Assembly: GCA_009760855.2 (NCBI GenBank)
Contig: WPIO01000008.1
Coordinates: 2,318,501-2,382,500 of the forward strand
Direction of reading: 5' to 3'
DNA from: Cristatella mucedo
Lineage: Eukaryota > Bryozoa > Phylactolaemata > Cristatellidae
Length of the DNA: 64,000 nucleotides
The translations under genes were made by a program, and so were the position numbers. This document shows, one piece after another, positions 33,901-45,889 of the stretch. Position 1 is the stretch's first letter. Each line of letters starts with the position of its first letter. The notes beneath the pieces are model-generated. The model saw only the letters and a program-made list of their open reading frames with translations. It made no database searches and was not told where the DNA came from.

Positions 33901-35560
33901 GCCACGACCCGTTCCAGTGTCTTTGATAGGAATGGTAGAAGGGAGACTGGGCGGTAGTTGCTTAAGTTCTCTTGGTCTAGTGTAGCTTTCTTGAGAAGTG
34001 GCCTGACTATAGCTTTTACAGTTTCAGTGGAGTGCTGCCTCTTGAACCCTGATTAAAATGTTTCTGACATTTCATTCTTTTCAATATGTTCAACCCGCTG
34101 CTTAGCAACAATTTTTTCAAGAATCCCTGACAAGAAAAGAAGAAGGGAAACTGGGCGATAGTTTACAAGGACCTCTGTATCTAATCCAGTCCTTTTAAGT
34201 GTCTAACGATTGCTGATTTGAAGAACTTGAGCACGACCCCTTTTTCCAAATAAGCCTTAAAAATCTCGGTTATGCCAGGGCAAAGTTAGTCTGCCAGTGA
34301 AGGCCACAGAGATAATGGTATAGGGCTTTCAGGAGACGAACTCTTTTTGCTAGACCTTATTAAGGTAGCCACATCGCATGCAGAAACCTCGGAAAACCTT
34401 TCAAGGAAGGTCACAGATTGTGATACCAAAATTGCTTTAGTCGGAGGGGGCTTTATGGAAGCACGAATGTACACAATTTTTTTAGTAAAGAAGGCTGAAA
34501 ACTTTTCGGCTGAGCCGTTAATATCTGGGGAGTCAAACCTCACAGCATTGGCCAGTAAATGGTTAACTGTCGTATAAATCTGTTTAGGGTCCGACTGGCA
34601 GGAATTCAGCTTTCGAGTGAAAAAAGAAGCCCTAGCTTGTTTAAGCTTCCGGGTGTAAACTCGAAGGAATTCTTTGAAATTGACTAGATCTGCATCAGAC
34701 CCTGATCTCTTGGAATGATATTCACGCCTGCGCTTAACCCGGCGCATCTTTAGGAGTTTTTTGTAAATTGAAAGGAATCTCCACGACTTTGTACACGGGT
34801 AGAATGAACAGGAGCATGCTTGTCAAGAGCACTCCTGAGTGTCATGTTCGTGAGGGTATCGAGGGTGTCGGTCGAGTCTGAATGCAGATCAGGAAGACCT
34901 GCACCACAAATAGATTTCAAAAACTTGTCAATGTCAATGCTTTGCAGGTTACGTCGCTTGACAAGTTCGACATTACCCTGTACGTATAAGGGAGCAGGAA
35001 CAGTAAACGAGACCGAAAAAGATCTGAGAGGGTCAGTGGGCACACCACAAGGTCAGTGGGGAGGACATCTTAAGTGATCACGAGATCTAGAATATGGCCA
35101 CCGACGTGGGTGGTATGATGAACGTGTTGGACCAAACCAAAATTCTCCATGCAGTCAAGAAATGAGCGGACCTGGCTGTTGATATGGTTCTCAACATGAA
35201 TATTGAAGTCTCCAGCAATCAGTAACGGCCTGTCACACACAAATATTTTAGTGAGGAACTCTGAAAACTCCTCTAGAAACAAGTTTAGACAGCCAGAAGG
35301 AGGCCGGTATATCACACCAGTGAGAGGCATTGTCTCTCATTAAGACCTGATTGCAACCGATTCAAACGATGGCCCATGCAAAAAACTGCACATCTTATAG
35401 TCAAAGGATTCGCGAACAACAATTGCAACCCCGCCACCAACCTTGTCAGAACGCATGGACTGATAGAATGAGAACCCGGGTGAATTGGTCTCAGATATAC
35501 AGCTACTGGAACAAGGCGTAAGCAGAAATGCATCTAGCTTCTCCTGGACCACCTGATCGC
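31000..35560 (-). mobile_element. LINE-B copy, interrupted by LINE-A
   Basis: On the minus strand from the right: apurinic-type endonuclease fragments with GVIYRPPSG, LLIAGDFNIHVE and GGHILDLVIT (35552-35070); a linker (35043-34286); an RT start up to 34025; then, beyond the LINE-A insertion, RT with [27 protein letters not shown] and [13 protein letters not shown] (32173-31676); then the C-terminal segment to about 31000. Frameshifts and stops break the frame, so it is a dead copy of a full-length-type L2/CR1-like element. Confidence 0.9.
32378..34018 (-). mobile_element. LINE-A, 5'-truncated copy with open RT frame
   Basis: The minus-strand frame is open from near 34016 to the stop at 32610 (about 468 codons). 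Reverse transcriptase motifs in order: [51 protein letters not shown], then a C-terminal [21 protein letters not shown] typical of L2/CR1-like elements. The 3' end has the AAGCGCC stem-loop and an (ATT)n tail at 32378-32400. CAGTTT occurs on both sides (32372-32377 and 34019-34024), the target-site duplication. The endonuclease half is missing. Confidence 0.93.
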
Positions 35561-35863
35561 GGATAAGTAACCCGGAATAAGTAACACGGATAAGTTGGTT
35601 TTTAACGAGTGGACAAGAGCCATCTCAATGTGTGCAGGCTTGCAGATTCAGTCAGATGCACATGAGATCTGGGATGCCACACGTGTGAGCCCTTTCCTGC
35701 TGCTAGGAGCTGCCGTTAGTCGTGCTGTTTTGCTCCAGCGGATATGTGTAGCTCGGCTTAAGTGCTTCATAGATGCATCGAATATAATTAAAGTAATACT
35801 ATATTTGTATGGCTACATCAAGAAAACTAAATCTCTTTTCTTGGCTTTTAAAATATGCTGTAA

Positions 35864-36520
35864 AATTTAAAACACGCTGTCATGACTGAGTTGAGGGTTT
35901 TTGGGAACATACGAACTAAAGGCATGGTCTCCAAAGGATTCGAGGTTGGTTCCAGGCACAGCTAAATGACTTGAATCAGAAGACCGGGTGGTACGATGCT
36001 TAGCCTGATTGGAAAGGAGGCCGACTAGGTAGAACCAAGCAAGAGAATGTAGGGACTTAAAAAAGTGAGTGACAAAATCTTGAAGTCGATACGCAGCTTG
36101 ACGTGAAGCCTGTGCAGATCGGTGAAAATTGGTGGAATACCGCACTGCGACATTCATGACAGACAAGCGTCCCTTCGGATTTTTGCATTAACTGTAAGTG
36201 CCATATTGTGTAGGCTTTAAGACCTGCGAGTAGTTAGTCACAAAAGTCGAGACCGGTATGTCACAAATGCATGGATTTGGATGTGTTATCCCTGTCTAAG
36301 CAGGTCAGAATTTTAGCAATGTTTCGTAGCTGAAAGTAGGCAGACTCGATTGAATGTGTAGCTGATGCGGTCGTGTTGGGAAACTTCGCTATGGAGCAGG
36401 GCGCCGAGATTTCGTGCAGCTGCTACTGGAGATACGTTGAGCTGGTTGAGCCCATTTGAGGGTTAGCTTTTCCAATTTATGAGTCACACTAGGTTTGCCC
36501 GTAATCAGTAAGTTGGTCTT
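35864..36520 (-). mobile_element. Old LINE-A copy
   Basis: Degenerate RT C-terminal region (YLVGLLSNQAKHRTTRSSDS, FGDHAFSSYVPK) on the minus strand, extending to a KTNLLITGKPSVTHKLEKL-like segment near 36500. Confidence 0.7.
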
Positions 36521-37470
36521 ACCGTCAACCGCACGGTAATCGAGTGAGCTGAGTGGGTCAGACACGAAACAAGTCCCCATCCCCACGCTTTGCATTGGCA
36601 CTGCAGTAGTCAATACTATAATAACAACTATTATGATAATCTTAAGTGAAGCAGCCGGCGTTAGCAGCAAACATTAGTTGCCCATAGGAATGCTAGTGTC
36701 TTCGATATACCAGAGAATGCGATCACAACAGCTGAAATACTACACTCAGATGCAGCAGCTAGCTCCAAACCAAATAATCCTAAAATAGTAAGATTGTGCT
36801 AATAATGGTATGCCCGTGCAACGATAGATAGTGGCCTGATGTGTGCCATGGAAATTAATCAATACTGGGACGGTTGTCTACCACTGGCTTCCTTAACAAC
36901 TTAACTCCTGAATACACTTTCGCGGTGTCTCGAAGCTTTTCCTATGCCTATCGACAGCCGTCCGGTTGTGCCTCTCGTCAGTGAGCCGTATCGTAAGTCC
37001 GGCTATATACCAACAGCCTTGGAGCGACAAGTCGCACGACTGATCGTATCACGGGATGAGCAGTAAGTAGCCCCAATCCTGGAGATCTGGATCGAATATT
37101 ACGACTAGCTGTAGAGCTGTTCGTCAGAGGATAAATAAATTGCAAATATTTGCTGATGTAACAGCCTCGTTTGTATTGTAACGCCGAATGCTCGGCGGAG
37201 TAGGCTTAACCGGCCGCTCGCCTAGCGGCGTAACCTACCGCCTAATGCCGTTCGGTGCGCGCCTTCGCGAAATAAGCGGGCCGCCACGAAATGAGCGTTT
37301 CTGGCGCTGACCTACTTATCGTTACTAAAGGGGGTCGTGAGTCCGCGGCGTGGATTGGAAAGCGAGACACACAAGTTGGGGATTTTACTGAGCTTTATTC
37401 GCAAGCGCACAGTCGCTTCGCGTCTAGCTCAGCTTTATCTTCACACTCCTCGCACGCTCTCAACAGCACG

Positions 37471-37800
37471 AGCACTCTTGCGGAGGGAATACGTACCCGC
37501 ACTTAGGCTACCTACGTCTATCGTGGGGAACGACCCAGATAGGACGAGGAGCCCGAACCGGAGCCTCGACCTTGACCGGAGAACTAGGGCTCCGCTTCCA
37601 CCTTACGGCCGGAATACCTCATGCACTACGCCAAGCACTCTTGCGGAGGAAACAAGTCTCCACACTTGGGCTACTTACGTCTCTAGTGGGCACGACCCAA
37701 GTAGACTGAGCCCGAACCGGAGCCTAGACCCTGACCGGAGAACTAGGACTCCGCTTCCACCTTACGGCAGGAATACCTCATGCACTACGCCAAGCACTCT
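37471..37800. repeat. Tandem repeat, about 160-bp unit, two copies
   Basis: AGCACTCTTG starts at 37471, 37634 and 37793. CCGCTTCCACCTTACGGC and AATACCTCATGCACTACGCC occur once in each unit. Confidence 0.85.
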
Positions 37801-38029
37801 TGGTGAAACCACGTGCACGCGCGCATGCACGCACGCACACACACAACACACACACACACACAACACACACACAAAACAGAAGAAACACAAAATGCGAGCT
37901 CAAGCGCTATACGAAAGTATTTGGTGGCGTCCACCGAATCCTCCTGGCGCTGTCTCATCCTGTCTCTCAATCGCCGGCGAACAGCCTGCCCTCCTTCCTC
38001 GCTTTCAGAAAAACGAGTCCGGCAACTAC

Positions 38030-38370
38030 CGGTGATGGTGTCGAGACGGAGCCGAAGATGAAGAAGAGGCTCCAGCGAGCGTCGCCCTATCATTATATAA
38101 CTAGCCGGGACAATGGGGTTGACACTCGAGCCAGTATCAATCACCTCAGCAACCTCTGCATCCCCTTGCTCTCCGCTTGAGAACGCAGATGCTCTTCACC
38201 CACTTCTTTTGTTCTCACGGAGACCGTCCAGCAAATCTAGGATGACTGGCGGCGACAGCGATCTTCGGCAAGCGTTGCCCAATTCTCAAATTGCTAGCCG
38301 GAACTATAGGGTTGACATTCAAGCCAATATCAGTCACTTCAGCGACCTCTGTGTCCTCTTGCTCTAGGAC
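38030..38370. repeat. Diverged 193-bp direct repeat
   Basis: CTAGCCGG at 38101 and 38294 begins a shared segment (GGGTTGACA, AGCCA.TATCA.TCAC.TCAGC.ACCTCTG, CTTGCTCT). Confidence 0.75.
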
Positions 38371-38889
38371 AGATGTGCTTCCTGCTGAGCAATTCTCATG
38401 CGCTCTAAAAATGAGTCGGGCCGGCGCTGTGCTACAGTATAGTGGCGGAAAAGCCTTGACGGCTTTCACCACTTCCGCTTGCAGTTGGCAATAAAGGTTC
38501 GCCTACTGCAGGATTCGAACCCGTGACCTCGGCCGTGAAGAGCTAGGAGCGCCTTGGCTCCTGGGCTATCACGGCCCAGGATAACGTTCAGACGTCGTCA
38601 GGCGGCCGCCAAAGGGGACTCGCCCAAATATGAGCACTCGCCAATGTTCCTCTCGACACTTCCAATCGGTTCCTCTCCTCGTCTAGTTTAAAGAAGTCGG
38701 CCGATAGCAACAGCATCATGTCTGCAAGGGTTCTTTTTATTTTTGTCAATTGCTTCAGCTGTATCTTCGAATCATTAGTGCGGCTGCTTACTGTTAGCGT
38801 GTAAGTGATATAGCCGAAGCTCGAATTGCCTTCTCTAAAGGCTCAGCCTAAAAGGAGAACAGTCACTGTGAGCCAAGAACGCTAGCATG

Positions 38890-39310
38890 TGGAGTTCCAC
38901 AGGTGATACACTTGCTCTAGATGAAGCCTGACTGCGACATCCACTGGCCTTGGTCGAACGTGAGGTACGATTCGAACCTCGTCCCGAGTCTCGTCGACCG
39001 GATCGGCGCCCTTCGTTCTTAAATTGCTCGTGCAGGATCCGGCGTTCAACAGCGCGGAAAGCTTCCGGAAGATCAAGCGCAGCGAGTGGGAGTGACGTTG
39101 CCGCCATCGTGGCTAGCGAGAATGTCATTAATCACACTGAGAGCCGTTTCAGAGGAATAGCGCAGCTTTGGCCGAGCTGAAAATTTTCTGGTTGATCAAT
39201 CCTGACTAGATTTTCTGTAGAGATGTGTCTATTAAAAACGAAAGTGGGGAGACTGGACGGTGATTAGCTAGAACCTCACAATCCAATTCCGGCCTTGCGA
39301 GTAGATCGAG
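38890..39310 (-). mobile_element. Old LINE RT fragment
   Basis: The minus strand shows ANHRPVSPLSF (RT start), then a frame resembling the SAAFD region, and a stretch before a GVPQG-like box at 38893. Too degraded to assign to LINE-A or LINE-B. Confidence 0.45.
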
Positions 39311-39529
39311 TGGCATCGGATGTTAGTGGCTTTGGAACAAACCCTTTATTGAGTGAAACATTAAAACCTGAGAATCGAAGAGTCGGCCACTGTGTAGCCC
39401 ATAAGTGAAGGCAAGAAATGGCCGTTTAATATATAGCCTCCGGTGACGAACTCTTTAATGACCTTGATTATTTTACCGCGCCATCCAGCAGTTGTGTGCT
39501 ACTGCGGCTTCGGCTGTCGTAATTGGCGA

Positions 39530-39745
39530 AGCGCCTTGACACTAATGTATTAATACATGCCTCGCCTGTGGCCAATAGTTAAGCCACTGACGCAGAGCAG
39601 CGTCAGGCCACTAATGCATATTATATTTCGTGTCGTCTGCTACGATTGATCGAACTCTTTTATATGTACGCGTTGAGAGTAATAAAGGAGAGTCTGGTTT
39701 ACCGCTCTCCTTCGTCCGCTGCGCCTATGAAACGGTGGCGTGGTA
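39530..39745 (+). promoter_or_regulatory. LTR-like TATA/polyA module
   Basis: TTTTATATGTAC is followed 27 nt later by AATAAAGG and a small hairpin (GGAGAG...CTCTCC), the layout of an LTR U3-R-U5. A palindrome ATGTATTAATACAT lies upstream. No TG..CA ends or partner LTR are found. Confidence 0.3.
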
Positions 39746-39749
39746 ATCT

Positions 39750-41580
39750 TTAGCTGTGCTCGAGGCTTTGAGCCAGGTGGCAGTTTCGAGGCTCGGCGCC
39801 GGTCGGCAGGTCAGCGGTACCGCTCCGAGCACCGCGCGCGCACGCACGCACGAGTGTGCCGTTTTACGACAGGGCTTGTTCCGCCGGAAGCGTGTACACC
39901 TCCGTCGATGACGAGCGGACTTCTGTGCGCTGCGGGCGTGGACTTGTTTTCTTCTCCAAGTACGGACACTCTCGATCGCTCCCGCCGCGTTCCGCTACTC
40001 CGTCGGCACGCCTGCGTCCGTGTACGTTGCACTGACAAGTCGCTAGCCGCGGCTCCAAGCCTCTTGGCTTCGCTTCCGGTTTTTTCTCGTGTCGGCCAGA
40101 ACCGGCACCCATTACGTGCGCTGCGTTTGAGGCCTAGTTTTGTAAAAATGACGGAAAAGTAGAAACAGGCAAGAATTCCGGAGTGCTTTGCTGCATCAGG
40201 TTCTTTTTAGAGCTATTTCTTTTATTTATTTTATTTCAGCGCAATGAATGCGTGCGGTTGAAGTGGGAGAGACGAACCTGCGGGAACCAGCGAGTTTGTC
40301 ATCGACGGAGGACATACAGTTTTTTGAAAGAGTCTGTAAAAGAATTGTCTTTAATTTTTCATTGAATATTTTTCAAGTGGCTTGCGACTGCATTGCACTT
40401 CCGTCGTATAATAGCCGCGACGACTGGAGATGGCAGGCAGTCCACTGGGCATCTACCGCTCATAGGCTCCGCCCACAACGGGTTGAGCCCACTCCCACCA
40501 CCTCGCTACCGCAAGCGGGCGGCCGGGGACTGTGGGATCGTGTACTGCGGCAGCACATGAAGGAAGTAGACGAGCGTACCGCTAAGGTCGTACCTTGAGC
40601 TCTTGTCAGTAGCCTGGTTTTGCTGCGGTAAGCGGCGAGGGGAGCGGCCTGCGCTGTGGCGTTATCAGATAGCTCTTCTCAGGCTAGCTCTTCGGTGGGT
40701 GGATGGTGGGAAAATGAGGTCCGTGTCGTCGTTGCCGTAGGCGTCGCTGATTTTTCACCTATTTTGCCTACGAGCGCCCAGAGTATGTGCCAGATTGCAG
40801 CTTTCCAGGTATAGCTTTTCGAGACGCTGCAGCGACGGCCGAAAAGCTTCAGTGCTTAAATGTCGGCTCGTGCTCCAGCAGCCGGTTCTGATGCTGCGTG
40901 TTTGTCTGGCCGAAAAATTCGAAGCTTCTGCGCCTAGCTCGCTGGCCCGCAGTGGGTAGCAGTCATCATAATCAGCCTTCGCTTCGCTTAGATCAGCTTA
41001 CATCGTTACAGCTGTTACAACCTTGTGTTCGAATGAGAATCGCTCGTGCTGCTGCTGCTGGCGCGCGGCTACGGCTGCTGTCGTTGTGACACCCACATCC
41101 CTTCGTTTCTGTCAGCTTGGCTATCTCGACCGCCAGGATATTCTGTGAGCTGGTCGCTGATTGCTTGTCAAGCTTCGGGGGGGGGGACGATGGCCGCCAT
41201 TTCAAACTGGCCGCGATTTCAGCCTCGCGACAGAGCGAATATGCCTGTAGACCAGACTCCGGATGTGTCTTAGTTTAGCGTGCTCAAACGTACAAGACGC
41301 TTCGTCTCGTCTGCCATTGCTTATACAAGCTATCGTGACACTGCTCTCCAGCCGTTTGCACTTCTTACGCATCGTCAGGTGTGGCATGTCGAGTCGTACC
41401 GCGTCAGGCAGCCATTCAGTGCCCCATTCAGCTTAAGTGCTTGGGTACTCGAGGCTCGACCAACTGTCCTTTGCGCCTTTTGCTGCTTCCATCGGCTCTG
41501 ATCTCTAAGTCGCACTCACTTTTCTTTATGGAAAGCTGCTGTTTACGCTCCTGATTGGCCGGATATGCAGAAAGCCGGAG
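39750..41580. other. Intergenic, GC-rich in its left part
   Basis: CpG-rich DNA at 39780-40160, including a (CGCA)n stretch. An open frame at 40248-40595 with STEDIQFFERVCKR is preceded by an acceptor-like TTTATTTCAG, but I cannot connect it to a gene. Confidence 0.4.
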
Positions 41581-41584
41581 AGAG

Positions 41585-42200
41585 TAGGTTACTATTGTCT
41601 GTACACAATCTGGGTGCACTGTTCCAAAGTGACCTTTCACTAGGTGACCACATCAGCTCCACAGTCAAGTCTTCCATCTTTCTGCTTCATAACATTGCAA
41701 CAATTCGGGCCTGCTTAATATTAATAATAATAATAATTCACTTGCTTAGGCAAGGATAGCACAACCAATTTGTCCAAGCATTTGTGACAGCCTGTCTTGA
41801 CTCTTGTTACTCACTTCTTGCAGGTCTATTGGCCTGTGCCATTAGTCTCATACTGTTGGTGCAAATCTCTGCAGCTATGCTTGTGTGCCGTGAACGTCAC
41901 AATTGTCAAATAATGCCACCGACTTCTGGCTCTGGCTTTTCATCAAGCAATGTTTTGACTTCAAGACTTTGTATATTCACCTTTTCTTCTTGGTTCTACC
42001 TAGCCGATCTATTTCCCAATCAGGCTAAGCATGGTACCACCCTTGTTTTCTACTTAAGTCGTTTAGCTGTTCCTCGGTCTCAGATCCTGCCTTTAGTTAG
42101 TGTATTCCCAAGGTTTGGAAATCAGTCCCGACTGAGTTCACGACATCCCGTGACTTCAAGACATTTAAAACGAGTCTAAAATGCACATTTTCTTAACAGC
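41585..42200 (+). mobile_element. Old LINE-A copy
   Basis: Contains GALFQSDLSLGDHISSTVKS then FLLHNIATIRACL, an internal (ATA)n expansion at 41720-41735, then ADLFPNQAKHGTT and a degraded C-terminal segment. Confidence 0.7.
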
Positions 42201-42773
42201 ATTTGTTGAGTCTTCGTGCATTGTCTTTGATGTGCCTTTCCAAGCTGATATTGTGCATGTTATCACTAACCATTTGATATTCTTCGTTAACACTATGTAT
42301 AAAGTAGATAGAGTGAGAATTATTTCTCGTTGGGTGCTTTTCCATACAAGTAGCCCCTTAAAATTAATATTATTATTATTACCATAATTACAATAACAAT
42401 ATGATAATAATAATAATAAATACAATAATAATAATAATATACTATTACTATTATTATAGTAGGATCGGAACAACTGGCGACTCTTTATCGCCGGTTGCAA
42501 GCAGGAGCCGTAGCCGAACACAGCTGTTCTGCCGCTATTTAAATGAGGTCCTTGGATCAGCCGACCTTTATTTACTATTTTACTCAATGGGGGATCAATG
42601 CTGCCACGCTGGCTCGAGCAGCAGCAGCCCCTGTGCCGCCGCTGCTCCCTGACTAGGCGATGTGGAGACGCGACTGCTCGGCGATTTCTTGCTGGACTGT
42701 GTGAACTATGCTGTCTGGCAGAGGATCGCATGCCAGTGCTTTTACTTCTCTCCTGCTGCCAACTCGGGAGAGG

Positions 42774-42975
42774 GTTAATAATAATAATGATAATTCACTT
42801 GATAAAGTGCCCTCAGAGAACTCAATCTCTCTCTAGGCGCTTTACATTTGCTGTAAAGTGAAATGCAATTGAATGGTAAGTAAAATCCTGCTTGAAAAAC
42901 AAACGAGATGAATAATATGGTTAGGGGTGACATGCACAGGGTCAGCATGCAAATGTGGTTAGTGGCAGCATGCAC
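42774..42975 (-). mobile_element. LINE-A 3' tail copy
   Basis: AT-rich tail, clean stem-loop (AGTGCCCTCAGAGAACTCAA..GGCGCTTT) and 3' UTR up to CAGCATGCACAGT. Confidence 0.8.
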
Positions 42976-42999
42976 AGTTAATGTGCTCGCCCCGACCTA

Positions 43000-43110
43000 G
43001 GTCAAATTTGATGGCCGAGGCTGTGGGCTCGAGTTCCCCCCTGGCATATGAGAAGCGTCTGAACAGAGATCAAGTTCACTTAGGGCGCTATACAAATGAA
43101 TTTTATTATA
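43000..43110 (+). mobile_element. SINE-2 copy (tRNA-like head, LINE-type tail)
   Basis: GTGGGCTCGAGTTCCCCC resembles a B box. It is followed by GAGAAGCGTCTGAACAGAGA and GGGCGCTATACAAATGAATT. Confidence 0.55.
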
Positions 43111-43449
43111 CATACCCAAGATTTTGCCGAGGAGGCGTCAAAACATGACCGAGATGGCTGCCCATAAAGGGTCTGAAGGTGCTTACCAGACCATGACCAT
43201 GAGCCGTCCCTCCTCCTGGTATGAGTTTCTTTTCTGCCGGGCGGGAGGCGGCATGGCTAGTACCTGGCCGACTGCATGCATGCATCTCCGTCTATAACGA
43301 TACGGAAAAAATTGGGATGAAGTGGGTGTCAATGCTTGAGAGCATATGTCTATTGCATACGCTGAAAGCTGGAGCAGCTTGCGGTACCTTTGCAAGTGAG
43401 TTGTGCGCATGCTCACTAGCGTTAAGTGAGTCGAAGTCAAGCGAGTGAC

Positions 43450-44280
43450 TTCCTACCGTCGCTCGTGATTTCTTCTCGGTGCCCGAATAGAGGTTGAAAG
43501 AAAGAAATGACACACCGAGCGAGCACGGACGCACATCGGCTCGCTCACCACCGCCACTGCAGAGAGCCTTCGCTCGGCTGTGTGGAGCCGATCGCCGCTC
43601 GAGTGACCTCGGCCACTGCCGCACTGAGCAGAATCTTGATGCTCTCTGCGTGCATCCGATGCTGTCACTGCTTCCCGACTCTCGTCGTGAAACCCGTCGA
43701 TCGTGTGTCCACGCACCTGTCTGCGGACGATTTTACGCCCCGCAGCTTTCGCTCGAGTCTGCGCAGACGAATTTCTATCGAGCTGCTTGCTCTCTTGACA
43801 AGCCCTCGAGCAAGAGCAAAGCCAAGCACACTTCGGCTGCCTGGCTTTGCCCTTGCCCTGTGACGCGGCTGCGCGTTGGCGATGCCACGCCACATGCAGC
43901 CAGCCTCGCTCTGCAGCGGTCTCGGGCTGTTCGAAGGCAGCGGCTGACGTGCTGTGTGAATGCCTGTGCGCCGTTGCAGGGAGCTCGGTGAGGCGATAGC
44001 TAGCTTGCTCGTCACCTTCGGTCGTCGTGGTACGCACAGAGCGTCGCCTGGAGCGTCATTGACGGCAGGCTCTGTCGCTTGCGCCACACCCTGCACTGGT
44101 CGCCCCAGCGCTGCTGAGAGGACCAAAATGGCCGCTGGCCGCCTGCGGCTGCCGCAGTAGCCAGCCAGCCTTCGAGGGCTTGGGGCAGGTGAGCGTAGCA
44201 GCGGCAGCTTCAGCAGCTCCGTATCCTGGGCCTACGGCTGCTAGCTGGGCTGGCTGCCAGGAGTTGCACAAGGAGGAGCA
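43450..44280 (+). promoter_or_regulatory. GC-rich promoter/5' UTR zone of the GAB-like gene
   Basis: A sharp rise in G+C and CpG just before the first coding exon, with open frames on both strands that look like composition artefacts. No TATA box near a defined start could be placed, and a non-coding 5' exon may lie here. Confidence 0.4.
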
Positions 44281-44283
44281 AGA

Positions 44284-44373
44284 ATGAGCCGCCGACAGAG
44301 CCTACACCGCAAGGTCGTCATCAAGGAAGGCTTCCTCACGAGAGCGCCAGCTGGCAAGCTGGCCGTGCTCAAG
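44284..44373 (+). CDS. GAB-like exon 1 (start of PH domain)
   Basis: Thirty codons, MSRRQSLHRKVVIKEGFLTR through KLAVLK, ending in phase 0 at GTTAGC. KEGFLTRAP is the first PH strand. The ATG follows a GC-rich leader with no earlier in-frame ATG nearby. Confidence 0.8.
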
Positions 44374-45666
44374 GTTAGCTCCATTACCTAACCCTGGCTG
44401 CTGCTCTTGTAGTAAATAGGAGTCGTGTGGGTGGGCAGGCTGGGGGGTGTGGGGAGCTGCAGCTCTGGCTGTGTGGTCGAACTCAAGAGTCGGCTGCTTG
44501 CATGCACTCAGCAGTGGTGACAGAGCCCAGAGCTCTGGGCCGCCTCTGCCAAGATTTGTGCTGCCGATCGCAACTGCCGTGGCTTTGGTTGTTTCGTGCC
44601 TCAATCTTTTTGGTAGCCGTGGCCACCGAACCGTCGCAGAATGGGGGGGGGGCCGATTAGGAAAATGCTTGGCATCTCCTCCCTCTTGCTGCCAGCAGCT
44701 ACCTCTTCCTGTCTTGAGCGGCCTGGCGGGCTGGTAGTCGACTGCCTGGGTGGATTGCTGGGAGGGAGGGAGGAAGCCTCCATCTACTGTTCTGGCACAT
44801 TTTGCCTTGGAGTTTAACTGGGCAAATTAGGAGCTGCTGGGACGATCTGGGCACAGGCCGACTGACTTCCTGGTACACCACCCTGGTCTGACCATCCTCT
44901 TCCTGGTGGGCAGGGGGGGCAGGCCCACACGCAGGGCTTCTTGCTTGGCCTCGGCAAACTGCCGAGTGCAGTAAGCCCTTACCTCTCTTGGTCGAAAGGA
45001 AAGAAAACTGACTGCTCAACCGTCGGCCCTTTCTTCTTGCTCAAAGGCATAATTGAGGCTGCTGTGGAAGGGGTGACTAGGAGTTTTGTTCGCTCATTAG
45101 CTTTACGTAGCTCATACTATATTCATCGGCCGGTGAAATGCTGGACCGCTGTTATACTGCATGTATACAGCCGTCCTGCTTCAGTCTTTGGTGCGTATGT
45201 CACCAACACGGGGATGCAGTCCACGACCGATATTGTTGTTGAACTAGCTACAAGTCCTACGTCAATGCAATGAAATGTCAGATATGTGTATATATGTTAA
45301 TGGGCCATCGGTTATCCGGGCCGGCCCTTAAAGTATAGGGTGCCTCAGGATAATATATATAGGATCCTAGGCCCTCTTTTTTTTCATTATCCACACTCTC
45401 CCTCTGGCCTATGTTATCGCCGAATACAATGCTATGCTTTCATTTTTACTCCACTTGCACTCAGCTCTACCCTTGTCCTCCGACCCTTGTCAGCCTTGCT
45501 CGGGATCTGACATTTGTACTCTGGTGGCTACTAACTTCCTAAAGCTTACTGACGATAAAACCAACCTAATAGTAATGGCCAAGCCTAGTGTCTTCCTAAA
45601 GTTGGAAGCCCTAACATTTAAAATTGGTCATGTATGGCTTTCGAGACGTCTGCCAGTAATCAGGGT

Positions 45667-45750
<84 letters not shown>

Positions 45751-45775
45751 CTTCTCTCTCTCTCTCTCTCTCTCT

Positions 45776-45853
<78 letters not shown>

Positions 45854-45854
45854 G

Positions 45855-45889
<35 letters not shown>

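Larger units (their letters stand above)
37177..38436. mobile_element. 1260-bp TG...CA element, candidate solo LTR
   Basis: Starts TGTAACGCC and ends GTGCTACA, flanked by GTAT on both sides (37173-37176 and 38437-38440), a target duplication inside SINE-1. It contains two internal tandem duplications and a (CA)n stretch. TG..CA ends and a short duplication suggest an LTR. No long terminal inverted repeat is seen beyond TGTA. A non-autonomous DNA element remains possible. Confidence 0.6.
37146..38575 (-). mobile_element. SINE-1 copy split by a 1260-bp insertion
   Basis: The 3' part of a minus-strand SINE-1 (37150-37176) stops at TTTGTAT. The rest resumes at GTATAGTGGCGG (38437) and runs through GGATTCGAACCC to ATCACGGCCC near 38575. 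Joining the two parts restores the SINE-1 order. Confidence 0.85.

Noticed and set aside
37820-37875. CRISPR-like or satellite array
   Set aside because: Simple (CA)n within the 1260-bp element; no regular spacer structure, and the DNA is eukaryotic.
40248-40595. Gene with STEDIQFFERV
   Set aside because: Only a short stretch looks protein-like. No start, downstream exon or family match could be supported.
43453-44126. Overlapping 150-190 codon frames on both strands
   Set aside because: GC-rich promoter-like DNA keeps all frames open. No domain, no codon pattern and no matching splice phase.
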